Of a DNA stretch of 35,509 bases, positions 33,465-35,509 are shown one piece after another. The DNA is from Dysgonamonadaceae bacterium (GTDB lineage Bacteria; Bacteroidota; Bacteroidia; Bacteroidales; Azobacteroidaceae). Where the stretch lies: the NCBI GenBank assembly GCA_031267615.1, contig JAIRYM010000095.1:1-35509 (forward strand). Direction: 5' to 3'. Under the pieces are notes generated by a model that ran no database searches, was not told the DNA's origin, and saw nothing but the letters and a program-made list of their open reading frames with translations. The position numbers and the translations under genes are program-made. The stretch's first letter is position 1. Every line of letters starts with the position of its first letter.

Positions 33465-33622
33465 GAATCTTCTAATTTGACTACAAAAGGATCACCCATA
33501 AAAACACTGTCTTTATTGAAAGAAGCGCTAAACAATATTTTATTTTCAAAAGTTTTTATCTGACCTGTACATATAAATGAATATATGTACATAAATATCA
33601 TTGTAAATATTAACCTTACCAT
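33035..33622 (-). CDS. Exported protein of unknown function in the Rhs locus
   Basis: This 195-residue protein, read from ATG 33622, has a hydrophobic N-terminus (MVRLIFTMIFMYIYSFICTGQ) that looks like a signal peptide. I do not recognise the mature domain. It is rich in beta-strand and aromatic residues (KYFQYVADDMTQLNSRVIR, GEIDFYAHTSINPGIK, GNIDVIFRQSKDYGENK) and ends YRMKTGMFYGYYPGFE. The open frame extends upstream to 33760, but that overlaps the preceding lipoprotein gene, whose stop at 33627 lies 5 bp before this start. A near-identical truncated copy is at 31574-32065. It is probably an accessory or immunity protein of the Rhs toxin. Confidence 0.6.
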   Translation of the reverse strand: MVRLIFTMIFMYIYSFICTGQIKTFENKILFSASFNKDSVFMGDPFVVKLEDSQKYFQYVADDMTQLNSRVIRTFKKKYQAGSDPDLTEIVQGEIDFYAHTSINPGIKMGLWEKAGKAPIYGNIDVIFRQSKDYGENKVAISERWYVWRINEEFQYVGKLKRENRNAEIGTVEPPFGIVYRMKTGMFYGYYPGFE

Positions 33623-33626
33623 CGCC

Positions 33627-34163
33627 TTATTTGATACATACATTTGTACTGTCCGGCTTGTTATCGAATTGTTTGAAATGCCAAACCTTGTCGATTTTCT
33701 TCGTTTCATTATTTTTTGAAGAATATGAATCAGTAAAATGAAGCGTTGTGTCATTGTCAATATAACCTAATTCTCGAATAATAAAAGATTGGATCCCGGC
33801 AGCAGGATCCGCAGAAATTACTTTTTCATACTTGATAATGTTTGAATCTACTAAAAAGACTCCCCAATCGGTTTTGCGGAAACTGTCATAATAGGTTATC
33901 ATTTCTTTTTCAATATCATTCAAGTCATTTCCTAAAAAAGATCCGGCAGATAAAATCATCCCATTTCTATATAAGAAATGAACTACTGCTCGATTATATT
34001 GCTTATCTGATATGAAATAATAATAATAACCATCTATTTTAATTTCATTTCCATTGTAGTCCTTTCTTTGCATAGAAAGCTTTTCATCTGGAAATAGTGT
34101 ACTGCAACAAGACATAAACATACTTAAACTACTTATTAATATAACTAAAATCATTGTCCTCAT
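33627..34163 (-). CDS. Lipoprotein directly downstream of the Rhs toxin, candidate immunity protein
   Basis: This 178-residue protein has a lipobox in SMFMSCCS (Cys19 or 20), predicting a lipid-anchored envelope protein. The mature part begins DEKLSMQRKDYNGNEIKIDG and includes VVHFLYRNGMILSAGSF and KTDWGVFLVDSNIIKYEK. I recall similar short lipoproteins near Rhs genes in Bacteroidetes but cannot name a family. The start lies 20 bp after the Rhs stop, the place where the cognate immunity gene is expected. An envelope location would suit a toxin that acts in, or enters through, the periplasm. This is inference. Confidence 0.6.
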   Translation of the reverse strand: MRTMILVILISSLSMFMSCCSTLFPDEKLSMQRKDYNGNEIKIDGYYYYFISDKQYNRAVVHFLYRNGMILSAGSFLGNDLNDIEKEMITYYDSFRKTDWGVFLVDSNIIKYEKVISADPAAGIQSFIIRELGYIDNDTTLHFTDSYSSKNNETKKIDKVWHFKQFDNKPDSTNVCIK

Positions 34164-34183
34164 ATTTTAAAAATTAATGACAT

Positions 34184-35509
34184 TTACCATAATGTACCAC
34201 CACCGCTATAACCGAATCCCCAATACCATCTTGGTTTTAAATTCAATACTTCAAACCAATAAGATTGTCCACTTGTAAGAAAATCATGTGCAAATTGATT
34301 CTGAAAAATTTTCCTTGTATTTTCGGAGTTTTTCCCAAATCGGAAAGGACCAAATTTAAAATAAAATGTTCCCATTCGATGACTGTTAGGGTTATATCCA
34401 TCAAATGGAATATATGTTTTGTGTCCATCTATTATTGCCCAATAACCTTCATCAGTTCTGTTTGGTCCAGCATCTCCAGTTATTATATTTGTACCAATAC
34501 CAAATGGACCAAAATTGATTTGAGCAGCAGCCGTGCGGTAACGGTCTCCATCACCTCGAGGCACTCCCGGCATATTAAATCCCAAATCCATATCATTCTC
34601 ATATTTCACATTAATCAATGGATTACCTAAAGTAAACAAATTGGTTGTTTGCTTTCCACTCCATTTACTATTAAAAGTTGTTCCTCCATATTTAACTTGA
34701 AACGCTGGACCAAAACCAATACCCCATTCTCCTCCATATCGTGTTTCCCATCCTCTCATATTATTTCCCATCAGGTCTTCATTTTTCCAAAAGTATGTTG
34801 CTCCTCCGTGTACTCTATAACTTACAGGAAACGCCTGCGGAATACCTATTGAAGCATCTATGCCGATACCTCCTCGATTGGAACCAAATCGTAAATCAAT
34901 TTTAACAGCGACAGGAGAAATTGCTTTTTGAATGTCATAACCAAAATCTGTGAAGAATAGACAGTAAATGCCCAAGGCTATGAGAAATGGATTTTCACCA
35001 GTTGGGTCTGTATATTTAAACGGATTATTCAAGCAATACCCGTACCGGTTATAATTCAGCCAGTTCCCCGGATCCTGCAAGTACGGGTCCGGCGAAAGAA
35101 ACATGCTGAGTTTTGCATCATAAACTCTGCCGTTCATATTTATCAGTCCAAGGTCGTCAAGATGCTCGTGCATGGTGTAACCGCGATTGAGAATAAACGA
35201 TGTGCGGCTATCGACATACCGCCAGTCCATCGGATTTAAACGATTACCCCAGGGGTCGTAAGCATAACGCTCGGCAACAGTGCCGTCAGGTCTTGACAGA
35301 GCGACTAATGAACCAAGACAGTCTGTGTGAGCGTAATATAACTGACCTGTGCCGTTACTGGTTATATAAACAGCCGCAAGACCGTTGCCACCACTTATAT
35401 AATGGATTTTCCTCGTTGTAGAACCGGTTGTTTCTTCTTCGTAATCGCCAAGATAATATTTTGATGTTGTTGTTCCCGATTTTGTATGAGTAGATTTTAT
35501 GCGCTGTTC
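34184..35509 (-). CDS. Rhs-family polymorphic toxin with toxin-23-like C-terminus (5' end outside window)
   Basis: The frame is open to the window edge, giving 441 residues of the C-terminal part. The Rhs-associated core is unmistakable: YYLGDYEEETT, HYISGGNGLAAVYI, GQLYYAHTDCLGSLVALSR, ERYAYDPWGNR, LDDLGLINMNGRVYDAKLS, FLSPDPYLQDPGNWLNYNRY and ending in the DPTGE boundary about 287 residues before the stop. After it comes a variable domain with GGEWGIGFGPAFQVKYGG, RGDGDRYRTAAAQINFG and FQNQFAHDFLTSGQSYWFEVL. I match this to the polymorphic toxin type 23 family of Bacteroidetes Rhs proteins. Its molecular target is unknown to me. An immunity-type lipoprotein follows after 20 bp. Confidence 0.85.
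   Translation of the reverse strand, partial: EQRIKSTHTKSGTTTSKYYLGDYEEETTGSTTRKIHYISGGNGLAAVYITSNGTGQLYYAHTDCLGSLVALSRPDGTVAERYAYDPWGNRLNPMDWRYVDSRTSFILNRGYTMHEHLDDLGLINMNGRVYDAKLSMFLSPDPYLQDPGNWLNYNRYGYCLNNPFKYTDPTGENPFLIALGIYCLFFTDFGYDIQKAISPVAVKIDLRFGSNRGGIGIDASIGIPQAFPVSYRVHGGATYFWKNEDLMGNNMRGWETRYGGEWGIGFGPAFQVKYGGTTFNSKWSGKQTTNLFTLGNPLINVKYENDMDLGFNMPGVPRGDGDRYRTAAAQINFGPFGIGTNIITGDAGPNRTDEGYWAIIDGHKTYIPFDGYNPNSHRMGTFYFKFGPFRFGKNSENTRKIFQNQFAHDFLTSGQSYWFEVLNLKPRWYWGFGYSGGGTLW

Noticed and set aside
33623-33760. N-terminal extension of the 195-residue Rhs-locus protein
   Set aside because: It overlaps the upstream lipoprotein gene, and a signal-peptide-like start at 33622 lies just after that gene's stop.

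Overview
The window comes from a bacterium of the phylum Bacteroidetes, most likely the order Bacteroidales. Three things point there. It has a complete PorP-GldK/PorK-GldL/PorL-GldM/PorM-GldN/PorN type IX secretion (T9SS) operon. Its promoters carry the Bacteroidetes -7 element TAnnTTTG, several with a TTTG/TTG element about 19-20 bp upstream, and Shine-Dalgarno sequences are weak or absent. It also carries FISUMP-type surface proteins, a flotillin-like FloA and a Bacteroidetes-type GlgB. I recognised no tRNA, rRNA or CRISPR array.

Layout. 1-189: the 3' end of an IS982-like transposase. 268-6525 (+): a beta-CASP metallo-hydrolase, an NhaD Na+/H+ antiporter, a glycogen branching enzyme and RodA; the last two overlap by 20 bp. 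6617-7609 (-): FloA, convergent with rodA across a strong hairpin. 7610-8058: a T-rich gap with a 41-bp tandem duplication. 8059-10926 (+): a large exported LTD/chitobiase-C/CotH protein that meets the T9SS operon tail to tail with 2 bp between stops. 10929-17287 (-): porP-gldK-gldL-gldM-gldN. 17372-18280 (-): a secreted protein with a T9SS type A sorting domain directly upstream of porP. 18420-20834: a 42-bp palindrome-bearing repeat array, then FISUMP-like surface protein 1, whose leader holds two alternating purine-pyrimidine tracts including (TG)11. 20835-23786 (-): a partial ATP synthase cluster atpE-F-H-A, with neither atpB nor atpG beside it. 23874-25967 (-): holB and metF. 26153-27325 (+): an OmpA-family porin divergent from metF. 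27586-30502 (-): an exported (alpha/alpha)6 glycosidase and FISUMP protein 2, whose start codon seems lost and whose long leader has a 21-bp repeat array and a G9 run. 31115-35509 (-): a visibly A+T-rich Rhs polymorphic-toxin locus.

The Rhs locus is the most interesting part. A 5'-truncated (by the window edge) Rhs gene ends in a toxin-23-like C-terminal domain. Downstream lies a chain of immunity-type genes. Three short reading-frame remnants, too short for ordinary gene calling, each sit just before a downstream small gene and look like the last 20-35 codons of lost toxins. One resembles the TNT (NAD+ glycohydrolase) tail, one resembles a barnase tail and precedes a barstar, and one is unrecognised. 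A 442-bp direct repeat joins two of the modules. The order records successive replacement of the Rhs toxin tip with retention of old immunity genes.

How the genes fit together: the T9SS operon would export CTD-bearing proteins such as the one upstream of porP and possibly the CotH protein. The FISUMP pair, OmpA and the glycosidase make up the cell envelope or exported set. The two FISUMP leaders both contain slippage-prone simple repeats 75-120 bp downstream of the promoter, so variable expression of surface proteins is a reasonable hypothesis.
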